NCBI GenBank assembly: GCA_039583875.1
Contig: CM077161.1
Coordinates: forward strand, 59,029,885-59,093,884
DNA from: Platanthera guangdongensis
Taxonomy: Eukaryota > Streptophyta > Magnoliopsida > Asparagales > Orchidaceae
Direction: 5' to 3'
Length of the DNA: 64,000 bases
Shown: positions 23,043 through 34,364 of the stretch, piece after piece
Layout of the letters: the number at the start of each line of letters is the position of its first letter
How positions within the stretch are numbered: position 1 is the first letter of the stretch
Program-made: the position numbers and the translations under genes
The notes under the pieces: generated by a model
The model's input: only the letters and a program-made list of their open reading frames with translations
Told to the model about the DNA's origin: nothing
The model's database searches: none

Positions 23043-24353
23043 CGTGACCGGTGGCAGGCTCACGGTCGTGCCAGGAGGGGTGCAGAGTGGAGACGGAGAC
23101 TCGATGAGCGAGCTCGTCCCACTACAGTATGGGCTCGCCCGCCGAGTCCTTCCAACGCGCGCCGAAGTTGAAGAGGGGGTGTTGCTTCGGCGGCGCGCGC
23201 TCGCAGGCAGCCCTCTTCACCGATGGAGGAGGGGAGATCGCCGTCATGGAAGAGGGGCCCTCGCCACCTTTCCACCCCTTACTGGTTATCTCCTTCAGCG
23301 GGCTCTCCGGCGACGCGTCGGGAGGGGTCACCGCCGAACTGATGTACTTGGGGCTGGGCTGTTGTTGTTGTTGCCCCCGCGGAGCTAGCAGGGCTCTCTG
23401 CATCTTCTTCATTTGTCGATGGTCGAATGACGGGTTCGATCCCGCGTCCTCAGGTCGCCTCTTGCTGGAAGAGGGTTGCGAGAGGGCCGCCTCATCTCGG
23501 CAGGCCGCCGCCGCCTTCTCGCGAGCAAGAGGGTCGGTACGGAGCCCCGGATCCGCGAACGGCGGGTTCACGGGGAGTATTCGCTCCCCTGCAGGAAAAC
23601 ACTCCGAAAAAGTTAGGAATTTAGCAATGATATGGCGAGTTCGGTGGGCAGGCGAACTCGGCAAGATGAGGAGGGAAGCATACCTTCGCCGGGCAGAACG
23701 GGGGGGAGCGCGTCGAGGCCCCTCCGCAGGAAGGCGACCTCGAAATCTTTATGGAGGAAGTATTTGTGGAGCTCGGCGTCGTTGCCGGACACGGCCGGCG
23801 GGCGGTACACCTCCTCGCCCTTCTGCTGAGGCGAGTAGGGGATGTTGCCGAGATCGCCCTTGATGAAGGCGATCTTGGTCATCCAGGTGTGGTGCTTGTT
23901 CGCGATCTCGCGAACTTTGATTAGCGAGCCGCCGAAGTAGGCGACCCCATCCGGCATCGCCTTGTAGGAGAAGAGCTTCCTGAACACCGTCAGATTGAAC
24001 TCGATCCTCTCCCGCCGGAGGTAACTCGCGAATGCCACCATCATCGCGATGGCGTTGGAATTCAGCTGCGCAGGCACGGCCCCGTAATATTTTAAGATTT
24101 GTCGGATCTCCGGCCACAGGGGGAGGCGTAACCCCACCTCGAAATGTGAAAGGGGGAAGGCGAGCTCGTCCTCATAAAAGGTATTGATGGCCTCCCCCTG
24201 TTTCGGCCTGCGAGCCTCAAAGCCCGGCGGCACGCGCTCCGCCTCAAACTCAGCGAGCTCCTCCTCGCTAGTGTGCCCCTCGAAGAATTAATAGTCTGTG
24301 AAGTGCTGAGAGCACTTGGAGCGGCCGTCGGCATCTGGATTCGCCTTGCCCAT
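23043..24353 (-). pseudogene. Antisense gene 2 of element A, 5' exons (Transposase_28-like)
   Basis: The minus-strand start is the ATG at 24351-24353 (MGKANPDADGRSK), about 105 bases after a TATA box. Residues from about 24180 to 23690 match what Pfam calls a putative gypsy-type transposon domain (DELAFPLSHFEVGLRLPLWP, ILKYYGAVPAQLNSN, FRKLFSYKA). A TAA near 24290 and a TAG at about 23122-23124 break the frame. An intron (23589-23683) is visible. Exon two is Pro/Ser-rich with a Gln run. Element C sits at its 3' side, after which the gene continues at 13165. The role is unknown; such antisense proteins accompany Tat elements. Confidence 0.75.
23589..23683 (-). other. Intron in antisense gene 2 (95 bases)
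   Basis: On the minus strand the donor is GGCGAAG|GTATGC (from 23683) and the acceptor TTTTCCTGCAG|GGGAGC (to 23589). The acceptor has a pyrimidine-rich lead. It separates the Transposase_28-like exon from the low-complexity exon. Confidence 0.65.
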
Positions 24354-24454
24354 GTTCATAGAGGCAGAGGTAGAGCGCGAGCAGGAAACGAAAAAGTATA
24401 GGGAGAAGGAAAAAAGCAATAAAGGCACAGTACGGGGCAGGTGGGGGGGGGGGG

Positions 24455-24463
24455 CTATTTATA
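24455..24463 (-). promoter_or_regulatory. Antisense TATA box for antisense gene 2
   Basis: On the minus strand CCTATAAATAGCC, followed by a run of 12 C (24443-24454 on plus is G12), lies about 105 bases upstream of the ATG at 24353. A GATTGG (CCAAT-type) motif lies about 30 bases further upstream. The layout is that of a plant core promoter pointing opposite to the host element. Confidence 0.6.
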
Positions 24464-24469
24464 GGAAAA

Positions 24470-24833
24470 GAAATTTGGGGCAGGCTGTCCAATCAACACA
24501 GCTCGCCGCCCTAGCTCGCCACCCCAGCTCGCCGCCCCGGCTCGCCGACTTCCGGCGCATCCCCACCAAGGCTAAGTCGAACATTGCAGCATTTTATTTA
24601 AGTAACATGATCAAGAATATTCTAAGAGTTATTTATTACAGAAATAAAGTTCAGGATTTAAAAAGCAGGGCGCGCAAGTAGGGAGGGCATCGGGATGCGA
24701 GTGCCGGTCGGCTCGGCAAAGGAGCCGCTCACTTACCTACCCCGGCCTCGCGACCCCCGCCCCCCAGGCTGCCGCGCGCGGAGCAGCTCGCGGATCCTTC
24801 CGGAATTCCTCTACGCAACCGAGATACCGTCAT
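24470..24833. other. Spacer between the two antisense genes of A
   Basis: I see no coding sequence. An A/T-rich patch (about 24590-24670) lies downstream of antisense gene 1 and could contain its polyadenylation site. The remainder is GC-rich and repeats GCTCGCCG-type words. Confidence 0.45.
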
Positions 24834-25775
24834 CTATCTCGTCCAGGAGCCGGGAGGGGATATCAGCTCGCCAGCTTGGCCACGGCGCACCTCGTCAGCA
24901 AGACGCGCGCAGTCGCGCTGCAGCGTCTCGTTGACCCCCTGCACCTCGCGCAGCCCACACACCAGCTTTTTGAGGAGCTTGACCTCCCTCCTCATCAACT
25001 CGCCTTGATCAACCTCAGGACCCAGGTAAGAGTCCAGCGAGCTCGGGGAAGGGAGGGGAGAATAGTGGGCTGCTCGCGAGGATTCCTCGGCAGCCGATTG
25101 ACTGGGAAGAGCTGTGAAGACAGGAGTTAGCAAAAAGAGGCAGAAAAAACTCATGAAACAAGGAGTCAAGCAGGACTTACCAGACGAGCTCGGCATCTCA
25201 AGGGAGGTGTGAGGAGGTATGAACCTCAGATCCTTCCCGCGACCTGGGTCGCGAGCCCCAGGCGAGATGAGCTCGAATCCCGGGGTGGGAATGGTCCCCA
25301 GACCAGCCCCCGCGGCCATGTCAGTTTGGTGAGGAGGTGGGCAGCCCACCGGCGAATTCGGCCTCTGCGAGCTCACAGGCAGGATCCCAAAGAGAAGAGG
25401 CGGGTCCCGGGGATGGTTGTCCGGTGCCAAGAATCGCGAGTTGGCGAGCGTGGTCTCGCCTCGCGGTGTGGGCTCTCGCGGCGCGACGCCCTCGCCATCT
25501 GGTTGACCGTCCAGGTCGTCGCCAACTACGACAACCTCACTGTCCTTCTCAAGAATAGTTCGGGTGGAAGAGCCGGTCTCGCGAGCCAGGGTGGCCCTCA
25601 GGTCGTTGAAAATGGGCTCAGCCGCCTCAGGGAATGGGTTTGACTTCTTGGAACAGGGCTCGGCAGAATCGGTTTGGGGAGCTTTCGCGGGGACCACCGT
25701 CAGAGCGGCAACGCGAGCTGCGGAGGCCTGGCGGGCTCGGTCTATGCGCTCTTGGATCTCCTTAGGAAGACGTAT
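24834..25775 (-). pseudogene. Antisense gene 1 of element A
   Basis: A long minus-strand frame starts near RLPKEIQERIDRARQAS at 25775. The codon there is ATA, probably a decayed ATG. It continues through an acidic, Pro-rich middle (VVVVGDDLDGQPDGEG) to a C-terminal coiled-coil-like end (MRREVKLLKKLVCGLREVQ, RDCARLADEVRRGQ). A 69-base intron lies at 25112-25180, and a TATA-like run lies about 55-60 bases upstream. I do not recognise the product. Its position and orientation parallel antisense ORFs reported in Grande/Tat elements. Confidence 0.6.
25112..25180 (-). other. Intron in antisense gene 1 (69 bases)
   Basis: On the minus strand the donor is GTCTG|GTAAGTCC (from 25180) and the acceptor CTGTCTTCACAG|CTC (to 25112). 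The interior is T-rich. Its length is a multiple of three without stops, so the frame is open with or without splicing. Confidence 0.65.
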
Positions 25776-25828
25776 CTTGGCAGGGCAGCAGAGGGAATGG
25801 CAAGAGCCAAACAGGTGGGCAGGTGCAC

Positions 25829-25838
25829 ATATATATAG
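25829..25838 (-). promoter_or_regulatory. Antisense TATA box for antisense gene 1
   Basis: GCTATATATATGTG on the minus strand lies about 55-60 bases upstream of the first conserved codon of antisense gene 1, just inside the 3' LTR of A. It would drive transcription away from the LTR into the element. Confidence 0.55.
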
Positions 25839-25938
25839 CCAAAGGTGGCCCCCACCAGAAGATTCCCTCCAACTCGCTAACCAGCGCTCGCCGCACACTT
25901 GGGGTTGGATGTTTCTTTCCGAGCTTTGACAAGCTCTA

Positions 25939-25953
25939 AAAGAGCGGGGATTG
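25939..25953 (+). other. Polypurine tract of Tat element A
   Basis: AAAAGAGCGGGGATTG runs up to the TG of the 3' LTR at 25954 and would prime plus-strand synthesis. Confidence 0.75.
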
Positions 25954-26631
25954 TGTACAACCCCGTGTCCGGCGAGCAAGGTCACCAGGGTCTAGGCAGA
26001 TCGGGCTGAGAACAATAGGCGAGCTCGGCAGTAAAGGGGGCGAGCCCGAGCTCGGCATCCGTCGACCAGAGATCGACGATCGGCGACCCCGAGTTCGGCA
26101 TATGCCGAGCGAGACACAACTCGCATCCTCGCAGTGGAGCTCGGCAGCAGTAGGCGAGCAGAACATGCTGAGGTGGTCAAAGCTCCCCAGCTCGCCTGGA
26201 TGTATGAGGTACTTTTTACTGTTTTTCCCCCGCTTGTCTGCCCATAGCCCTTCAAAACAGCGGAGTTTGGCTGTTGGCAGACCCAACCAAGGGTTTTCTG
26301 GTAATTTCAGGTCAGTTCTTTTTGTTATTGGCAGTCCAGATTTTAAAAACTATAAATAGGACCCAAGGGGTACCCAAGAAAGGAGGTTCTTCCCTGTGAT
26401 CTCCTGCTCCAATCTTCAAGTGCTTTATGAGGGTACCTTAGTTCGGCTTCTGGCTAAGGAGGGGAAGCGCTCTGAGATCTTCCGGGTTTGTGGTGGGACC
26501 TCCCCTGCCGAGCCCTTGGGTCTGTGTCACCTCGTCTTCTTTGTTGTTTTGCTTGCAGGATCGAAGTAGGTGCTAGACCACCCCTTCCCCAAGGGCGAAC
26601 TCCACGAGAGATCGAGGAATCGGTTTCAACA
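25954..26631 (+). repeat. 3' LTR of Tat element A
   Basis: It is 678 bases, the same length as the 5' LTR, and starts TGTACAACC and ends TTTCAACA. The TATA box is conserved. It is followed by accac, a degenerate match to accgt before the 5' LTR. Confidence 0.93.
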
Positions 26632-27042
26632 ACCACAGGGAGAGAAAAATAGAGAGCAAGCCGCACGACCTAAGGAGAAGGCCGGGACGCGAGAAAGAAA
26701 CCGCAACGAACAAGTATGAAACCGCAGCGGGCTGATGAGAAGAAGCTGTAGCGGCACGGTGTAAGGACATCAGCGGCCAGGAAGCAGACCAAAGTGCAGG
26801 GAAGAGGTCGCGCGAACTGAAAGATTCCAAGCGAACAGAAGAGAAGAGTAAGCAACGAAACCAAGCCGCGAAGACAGGCCGCGGAAAGGAGAAACAGGCC
26901 GTGAGAACAGGTCGCGGGAAGGGGCAAGCCGCGCAAACAAGGGCAGTGGGTAGAAGAGAAACCAAGCCGTAAAAACAGTCCGCGGAGAAGAAAGAAGAAG
27001 CCGCGAGATCAGAGAGAGCGTAGTCAGGTGGAAAGGACCGAG
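26632..27042 (-). other. Leader of copia B
   Basis: On the minus strand this lies between the primer binding site of B and the insertion point of A. It is a pyrimidine-rich untranslated leader with repeated GCGGCTTG/CTTCTC-like words and no credible coding region. Confidence 0.6.
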
Positions 27043-27054
27043 TCCTCTGATACC
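27043..27054 (-). other. Primer binding site of copia B (initiator Met)
   Basis: On the minus strand TGGTATCAGAGG lies immediately after the ACA end of the 5' LTR. It is complementary to the 3' end of initiator Met tRNA, as usual for plant copia elements. Confidence 0.88.
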
Positions 27055-27427
27055 ATGTAAACGTAGTGAATACGCAGCTAAGAAATGGACAGAAATTTGA
27101 ATAATTGAAATTTTATTATCCAAAAAATATATCATTTACAAAGGTATGACCTCACTTTTATAGAATGGTGGAGATATGAGAGAGTACAAACAAACAATGT
27201 GGGACTAAACATGTACAGGGCTGAGCGGCTAGATTTAAAGAGACCGCACAGGCCGCGCGGTTAGACAGATGGGTAAACCGCTCGAAAACTCTAGCTGGAT
27301 AAGAATAAGCCGCAATAGGAGACCGCTAGACCGCCCGGTCTCCAGGCTGCTAAGTGAGACCGCCAGACCGCTCGGTCACCAAACCGCCAGACAAGACCGC
27401 AAGGCCGCCCGGTCTAATACTTCAACG
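27055..27427 (-). repeat. 5' LTR of copia B
   Basis: It is 373 bases on the minus strand and equivalent to the left LTR (1-340 plus the missing 33 bases). The outer terminal base at 27427 is g where the left LTR has a. The insertion target would be the LTR of F (27428 onward); the partner duplication lies outside the window. Confidence 0.88.
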
Positions 27428-27715
27428 CCCAGGTACGGGCTGGGTATTGCTGTGGCCGCCACCATTTAATCCCAGGTACGGGCTGGGTTTGTGGTGGTTT
27501 TGTGCTGACACAGTGAAATTTTTTTTTGTTGGAACTGCTTTGTTTGGGGGACTGTTTTTGGTCACCAACTCAGGTCCATGATGTTTTACTACTGCCGTTA
27601 CTCACAAATTAGGATTGTTAGGTGTTTCTTCCTGGTTGAATGCAACATATTGTGGCAGGTTTTCTTGTCTTTTGCCTTGTAGCCTCTCCAGGATTTGGGC
27701 AGGGCTCGTTGTTGT
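27428..27715 (+). repeat. 5' LTR of F, left remnant
   Basis: This lies between B and E. It contains two copies of CCCAGGTACGGGCTGGGT (27428 and 27473 areas) and ends with the target copy gttgt (27711-27715). Content and position fit the middle of the F LTR, but homology to D is weaker here than in the right remnant. Confidence 0.6.
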
Positions 27716-30004
27716 TGTAACACTCCCTATCCGTCGCATAGCATATAGCAGTAGGTCCGGCCGGGGCCCGACGCCATATACCACAGACAAACCGGGTGGT
27801 TACTCATGGAAACCATCCAACCAATCCAACGTCCTATACAGAGCATTCTAGCGGAAGCAGTTTATATAAGTTGCCATAAAGAACCCAGCACAAAGAGAAC
27901 GAATGTCCACTAATATACCAAATAGGAATGTAGTACATACACAAGTACTGGTCTTAAGGTCTTACAAAATTGTTTACTTAATATTACATGATTTACAAAC
28001 CACGGCACGCAGGCCGGTCATACATGAATAAAAGTAGTAAACACTCCAATTAGGCCTTCGAGGGCCGGCTTCGTAATTTGGGCTTTAGCCCGCTATTGAC
28101 CGCTTGGTCCAGCAGCACCTGCAAGCAACAAAACCACCGCACGGTGGCAAACAAAGCAACGGTCAGCAATGCTCACTAAATTATAACGATCCCGCCCTCA
28201 ACTCGGGGCGGCGATGCTCCTTCCCTGCATTTTATTAGCATAAGCGAGCAATGTATAAATATTCATTTCATCACAAGCGTAGGCTCACACGGCCACACAC
28301 CCCGTGCACTCAGGGCACATTCTCGGTGAACACAGTCTAAGTCTGTCGACTCACCACCGTCCCTTTGGACGGCCAAATAATGAGCAATTTGTCTTCCCGG
28401 CATGGGTCACGGTAATTAAAACCATAGACCGCCGAAGACCCTCATCTATGCCAACGGCAAGTGTCACGTAACCTTAGGTCTCTTTAACCCGAATGACATA
28501 GAACGGGTACGGTTCCATCTAACTCGTGCTCATATCGCAGCGGTAATTTAAACCATATACGCACGTCAAACTTCTCCCGAGTCCCGTTTTCATCACAATT
28601 CACATAACCCGGTTATGTTCAAGTTGGCTCTCAGGCCACCAAGTTGGCAAGATCACGCATCCGCCCAGTTTTCTGGGTGCACCTTTGGGTTAATCCCCAA
28701 GGCTCGCTATTGCAATCTACCATGTAGAAAACCAGAAAAAAAAAACAATCACACTGAGTCTTTTCCGGCATTTATGCAATGCAACATCACCGATCCGGAC
28801 CAACATGTCCGGGTAGGCTTCACACATCATGCCTATGTCCGTTCTCGAATACGGACTCTAAACAACGGGGACTTTACATATCTACCCGAAGGAACGCCTC
28901 CAACTCACCGCAAACTCGTGAGAGCGGGCTTCCTATGCAAAGAAGGAGAGCTTCACATGCTCAAGAAGAGAATCGTTACACTAGCCTTCTTCCTTAGCGC
29001 CATGGAAAAGTAAGCAGATGAAAAGCACCGCACTCTCTTTGCCTCCGTAGATCCGAAGTCGGCTCGTGATTTGGAGCTTCGAAGCTCCTCTAATGGCCGG
29101 ATCAAGCTTCTTCTTCCTCCTTTGCTCTCACCTCTCTCTTGACTTAGAAAGAGAACCACTCAAGTAAAAGTGAGGGTTTCAAAGGCCCAATCCCGGGTAT
29201 ATCCCAGTAGGAACAACCCCCAACCGTCGGATCCCAAAATAAGGAAACGAATGGCTACGTTTCGTAGCTGAAAAGTAAAACCTGGGCTGAACATGGCCTG
29301 GCACACGCCCGTGTCTAGGGCCATGTCCCTCATTCGCCGTCAAAATCGACGCACCTGGAATAACACACGGGCATCCAACACGCTCGTGTTCGACCTGACA
29401 TGCCCGTGTTCCAACTGACACGGCCATGTGGTCGGTCGTGTGCCTCCATCGACACAGCCCAAAAACAACCCGAGACTCACACGGGTATTGGACACGCCCG
29501 TGTCCTAACCCGTGTCTACTCGAACACTCCTGGGCGCCAGGCCATGTTCACTGTCTCGACACTTCGTCGAGCGAAGTTCATCGACTGCCTAACACGACCT
29601 TGGACACGCCCGTGTCCTAGGCCGTGTGCCTTGTCTCGACACTTCGTCGAGCGAAAATCGTTGACTTCCCTGACCGATCATCGACACGGGCTCGACACGC
29701 CCTGATACACGCCCGTGTCTTAGGCCGTGTGCCCCATCTCGACACTTCGTCGAGCAAAATTCGTTGACACCCCGGGCCGATCGTCGACACGGGGTCGACA
29801 CGCCCTGAAACACGCCCGTGTCTCAGGCCGTGTTCTATGCTCGACGATCGTCGACTCCAAAATCGTCGACCTCTCGACCAAATCGTCGACTCCAGCTTGA
29901 CACGCCCTGGGACACGCCAGTGTCCCAGGCCGTGTGCCTACTGCCAGATTCCAAATATGGCCCAAAACGTCCCCCGTCGCTCTTTTGAGTTTCGGGGCGT
30001 TACA
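27716..30004 (-). repeat. 3' LTR of E
   Basis: It is 2289 bases. On plus it begins TGTAACACTCCC and ends GGGGCGTTACA. The U3 start lies at the right end and carries a palindrome island at about 29290-29935. Reading frames through the island are products of the repeats. Confidence 0.92.
29290..29935. repeat. Palindrome island in the E 3' LTR
   Basis: There are repeated hairpins built as GGCC/CCTG-variable-ACACGCCCGTGT-variable-CAGG, interspersed with TCGACACTTCGTCGAG and TCGACGATCGTCGA palindromes. The equivalent island in the 5' LTR is at about 51230-51850. It lies at the start of U3 in the sense of E. Confidence 0.8.
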
Positions 30005-30019
30005 ACTCTCCCCCTCTTA
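30005..30019 (-). other. Polypurine tract of E
   Basis: On the minus strand AAGAGGGGGAGAGT abuts the TG of the 3' LTR. An inverted repeat (TTTCGTCCACGAAATT) lies just upstream, as in C. Confidence 0.8.
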
Positions 30020-30067
30020 AACGAATTTCGTCCACGAAATTATATAAAGGAAAGACAAGTACCAAAA

Positions 30068-31582
30068 TTAAATTGTACCTGAGCGGAACAACTCTGGATA
30101 CTCGTCAAGCATAGTCTGCTCTCGTTCCCAAGAGAGCTCCTCTCGACCGCAATTGTCCCATCGGACCTTGACCATCCTGATCTCTTTATTGCGTAGCCGC
30201 TTGACCTCTGAGTCCTCAATCTGTAAGGGCTTGACTTTTATCGTCAGCCCACTATCCACCGGCACTTGATCAACTGCGATCACTTGCGAATGCTCTTGCA
30301 CCGCCTTCCGTAGCACCGAAATATGGAATATATCATGCAAACCACTTAGCTCCACAGAGAGCTTCAACCGATAGGCTGCTTCACCAACCCGCTCCAAAAC
30401 CTCAAACGGCCCAAGGTACCTCGGGCTTAGCTTTTTCAATCGCTGCACCCGCAAGACACCCGAACGGCTTGATCTTTAAGTACACATAGTCGCCCACATC
30501 GAACTCCACGTTCCTGTGCTTGGCATTATAGTACTTCGCTTGCCGGTCCTGAGCGATAAGCAACCTCTACCGAATGGTACGCACCAACGAAGTAGCATCC
30601 TCCACTTCTAATCGCTTATACAACTTTGACTCACCCGTTTCTAGCCAATACAACGGCGTGCGACATTTTCTACCATATAGGGCCTCGAAGGGCGCCATTT
30701 GAATACTCGCTTGGTAGTTATTGTTGTACGCGAACTCCACCAAATAAAGATGGTCTTCCCATTGCTTTCCAAAATCCAAGACACACATGCGAAGCATGTC
30801 TTCCATAGTTCTATTGACCCTCTCGGTCTGCCCATCTGTTTGCGGATGGAAGGCTGTGCTGAATTTTAGCTTTGTTCCCAACATTTGCTGCACAAGCCTC
30901 CAATCATTGGACGTGAACCGCCCATCTCGGTCACTCAAGATGCTGTGGGGCACACCATGAAGCCGTACAATGTTATCCACATACAGTTTTGCCAACTTCT
31001 CCACCGGATCATCCTTCCTATGTGGAATGAAATGCGACACCTTCGTTAGCCGATCTACGACCACCCAAATGGCGTCGTTCCCCTTTTGCGACCTTGGCAA
31101 ACTGTGCACAAAGCCATAGAGATGTCGTCGAATTTCCACTCCGGAATAGGCAAGGACTTAAGAAATCCTCCCGGCTTTTGGCATTCCGCTTTCACCAAGG
31201 CGCAAGTTTGGCACTTCGCCACGTAGAGCGCCACATCTTTCTTCAAACCCGGCCACCAAAACAGTTTCCTTACATCACGGTACATCTTCGTGCTCCCCGG
31301 GTGAATCGAGTACTTGGTATGGTGTGCCTCGTACAACAATTCCCCCCGCAAAATGCCCACACTTGGGACGCACAGACGACCGTCTTTCCAAAGTAATCTG
31401 TCCTCCACAACGAATTGGGAATTTGACCCATCCAGAGCCTCTACCATGAACAGCTTCATATGGACATCCATAACCAAAGCCTGTCGAATCCGATCAGCCA
31501 GGTCATATTGAACTTCAGTCCAATTCAGTACTGTTTCAGCACTTGCTTGCTTATCTACACAAACAATCTCCAACGCCTCCAA
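30068..31582 (-). pseudogene. pol of E, integrase and chromodomain-like part
   Basis: This continues the E pol frame from 46344 after D is removed. It begins around LEALEIVCVDKQAS, then the zinc-binding part (HHTKYSIHPGSTKM, CQTCALVKAEC) and the integrase core ([30 protein letters not shown]). It ends with LGPFEVLERVGEAAYRL and the chromodomain-like tail VRWDNCGREELSWERE. Frameshifts near 31125 and 30450 and a stop near 30567 break it. Confidence 0.9.
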
Positions 31583-34242
31583 TGTCACAACCCGCATTTC
31601 CTCAACGAGTACCTCGTATCAGAGCAAGAGAAACTACGGGTTATGATGCCACGTCGTGCAGGGGATAACTACACACGCTCAGGCAACCCTTGACGCTTAC
31701 TTTATGAGTTGAAATTCAACAGTTCAATGTAAGAAAACTTTTGGATTTAATGGCTGTATCCCTCGGCCTTAGATATCAAAAACTGTTTTTGTACGCGGCG
31801 GAAATACTTTGTTTATTTATGACGATCTCCTATATGTAGTCTATAGTGATACTACTATAAGAAACCATCTTTGTTTACGTCATTTGGAAATTAAGTCTTT
31901 GGTAACCAAAACATGTTATGCATGGATACAATAATAGGTTTGGTTTAGCTTCAAAATACCTAATGCAACCTACCATAAATTCTTCCCAAGAGCAAGAAGA
32001 CATCATCCAAATGAGTCACATTAGCAGTCTATTATTCATATATCACAAGTAACGTAAGCCACCAATGGGCGCCAACAAGCTGACACGAACCCATTGGGGC
32101 ACATGTATGTCTGTACAACAAAGAAAAGAACTACCTCGCTAAGCAAGCTCGGCTAGCTCCCAAGAAACGCCTCCAACAAACCTAGCCGCTCAACCGGCTA
32201 CAACCTGCACCTGAGGCATTCAAGAAAGAATACCTCGGCAATCCTCAAAGATACAATAAAAATAAGAGCAGCTTGATTATACAATATCATGAAGGGGCTT
32301 ACCGACCCCGTAGCAAGGTTCCATCTAAGTAAAATGAGTGAATAAAACAAGTGGAAAACGCACCAAAACACATGCCAAACGCACCAAGTGCGTACAAGTT
32401 TCATCAAGTCCTGCTCAACCCGCAGGAGCAAAAGGCAAAACACATGCCCATTCCATCAACCGTAGTACAAGAAACAACTAAACGAGTGAAACATAAGCAG
32501 CGGTTACATGCGATTCAGCAATGGTCTTTTGGTGGCAGACCTAAAGTGGAACGCACCGAAAACAAACCAGCCCAAATCGGGGCAAAATGGTGCTCTACAC
32601 CACAAACCAAACCCGGTGGCCACAAAGGCATAACCCACACCACCCCTTACCAAATCTGCACACACACACTTCTGCCATGGTTCACATTTCGCCTCGCCAA
32701 ACTCACCATAAACGAACCGAACAGTAACCCCACAAGCAAATCTCACCATAACCACAAAGGTATAACCGTATCACTTTCCCTTCCTTTATCCTCACACATG
32801 ACGACAAATTGCCAACGTAGAGTTTGATGAACTTCATCACATGAAAGAGTTTGATTAAGCTAAGTACATAAATCACATGTTTGGAACAAGAATCACATGC
32901 TTTTGATCAAAGAAGAATCACATGATATAGTTTGATTCACTTACGTACATGAATCACATGTTTGGAACAAGAAAGCATCACATGTTGTTGATTAATTAGA
33001 AAGGCTACATGAACAAAAGAACTACATGAATTAACCTAGCATAGATTTGATAACGAAACAAACTAAGCATGGAAGATCAAAGTCATTCAACATAGGGAAA
33101 TTTAAGAGCATAATAAGGCTAGTGAGGAAGAACCCCAAAACAAGAAAAACAAGCTCATGAAACTTGAAAGAGAAACTAGCTATTTTGCACAATCGAAAAC
33201 AAGAAGAAGATTGGCAAGGGTGAAGAACACCGCTTGCCTGAACCGAGATGATGCCGCGACGGCTGCTCCTCTCTTTCCTTGCCTTGCTTGAGCCTTTCTC
33301 CCTTAAGAATGAAGAAGAAGATGAAGACAAGGTGAAGTGAGGAGGAGAACCTCTATTTCGGCCTTATTTTCTCCAGAACAAAGCTGGACCGTTAAATGCA
33401 GAATCAAGGAAATGAACGGCACAAAAAAACTGGAAAAAGTCGATTTTCGGGCCGGTCACGCCCTGTGTCACGCCCGTGACACAGGGCGTGTACCGTAAGC
33501 GGCGCAGAAAGTCGGCAAATCCAAGTTTATCCACACGGTACACGGCCGGGTACACGCCCGTGACGGGTCGGTCACGCCCGTGACCTAGGGCGTGTAGCCC
33601 GTGTCTCGACACCTTGTCGACACAAAGTGTCGACACTCGACACAGCTGGACACGCCCTGTGACACGCCCGTGTCACAGGCCGTGTCCCCTCTCTCGACAC
33701 CCGACACTCGACACTCAATACGCGACACTCGACACTCGACACTCGACACTGCGGGACACGGCCCGTGACACGCCCGTGTCATGCGGCGTGTACCCCATTC
33801 GTCGAGCTCAACTCGACACAAGAAAATCGTCGAGTCAAGGAGGTCACGCCCAGGTCACTCCCTGGGTCACGCCCCGACACGCCCGTGTCGGGGGGGGGGG
33901 GGGGGGGGGGCGTGTCACGCACAAAAATGACTATTTTTCCCTGTTGTGAAAAATATTTCTGTGTCGTCCTAGACCATTTTTGCCTTAAGAACTTTTTACC
34001 CTTTTTTTGTTTCCTGTACCAGCAACTCATTTTGAGCGAAATTTCCCGGGCGCGAAAAAGTGCAAGCATTCCCTAAGAGGCCTCACCGAGTCCCCATCTG
34101 GACTCCAGTTTGCTGGGGAATCGTGCAACTTGGCTACCAAAACAGCCACTCGAAAGCCCACGGGAAAAACCATGCTCGAACAACGGTCAAAGCCAACGTA
34201 ACGCCCATCAAGCGTACGCAATCAAAAATCCGGGGTGTTACA
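31583..34242 (-). repeat. 3' LTR of D
   Basis: It is 2660 bases. On plus it starts TGTCACAACCCGC and ends GGGGTGTTACA. The palindrome island is at about 33450-33915, ending in a 21-base G run (33890-33910). The uninterrupted copy of the G target is at about 32289 (AAGGGGCTTACC). Frames here, such as that at 32351-32827, are conserved only because the LTR is duplicated. Confidence 0.92.
33450..33915. repeat. Palindrome island in the D 3' LTR
   Basis: It includes a perfect 12-base inverted repeat (CCCTGTGTCACG at 33461 against CGTGACACAGGG to 33486), another with arms CCTGTGACACG and CGTGTCACAGG (33656-33679), runs of CGACACT (about 33690-33750), and a terminal G21. The 5' LTR counterpart (45560-46010) has only 10 G at 45997-46006. 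Confidence 0.85.
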
Positions 34243-34256
34243 ATCACTCCCCCTAA
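34243..34256 (-). other. Polypurine tract of D
   Basis: On the minus strand TTAGGGGGAGTGAT abuts the TG of the 3' LTR. The inverted repeat TTTCGAGGCGAAACTTT lies just upstream. Confidence 0.8.
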
Positions 34257-34364
34257 CAAAAAGTTTCGCCTCGAAACTTTTCAATCATTTTGATCTCAAG
34301 CAAAATATGGTAACAAACCAAAAACAACAATGCAACAAAAACACCAATCCACATACCAACTTAT

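Larger units (their letters stand above)
4419..26631 (+). mobile_element. Tat-lineage Ty3/gypsy element A, interrupted by element C
   Basis: Two 678-base LTRs (4419-5096 and 25954-26631) flank gag, pol, a tandem-repeat array and an antisense coding region, about 12.3 kb after element C is removed. The Tat/Retand assignment rests on the second, archaeal-like RNase H between RNase H and integrase, the RT wording around FLDAFSGYHQIRMHPPD, the 3' tandem repeats and the antisense ORFs. The putative target duplications are accgt (4414-4418) and accac (26632-26636). They differ at two of five positions, so they are only weak support. A landed in the leader of B, 39 bases upstream of the B gag ATG. 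Confidence 0.92.

Noticed and set aside
4414..26636. Perfect target duplication for element A
   Set aside because: The flanks read accgt and accac, differing at two positions, so I do not count it as confirmed although both LTR borders are clear.
27428..27715. Unique host gene fragment between B and E
   Set aside because: When joined to 51918 it falls within the F LTR, whose right remnant aligns with D; no exon-like signal is present.
28615..29013. 132-codon frame in the E LTR, repeated at 50707-50946
   Set aside because: It is LTR sequence in antisense to element transcription, shortened in the second copy, with no recognisable domain.
32351..32827. 158-codon frame, with a counterpart at 44455-44901
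   Set aside because: It lies in the two LTRs of D. The copies differ by changes without any coding bias I can see and their ends differ by a frameshift.
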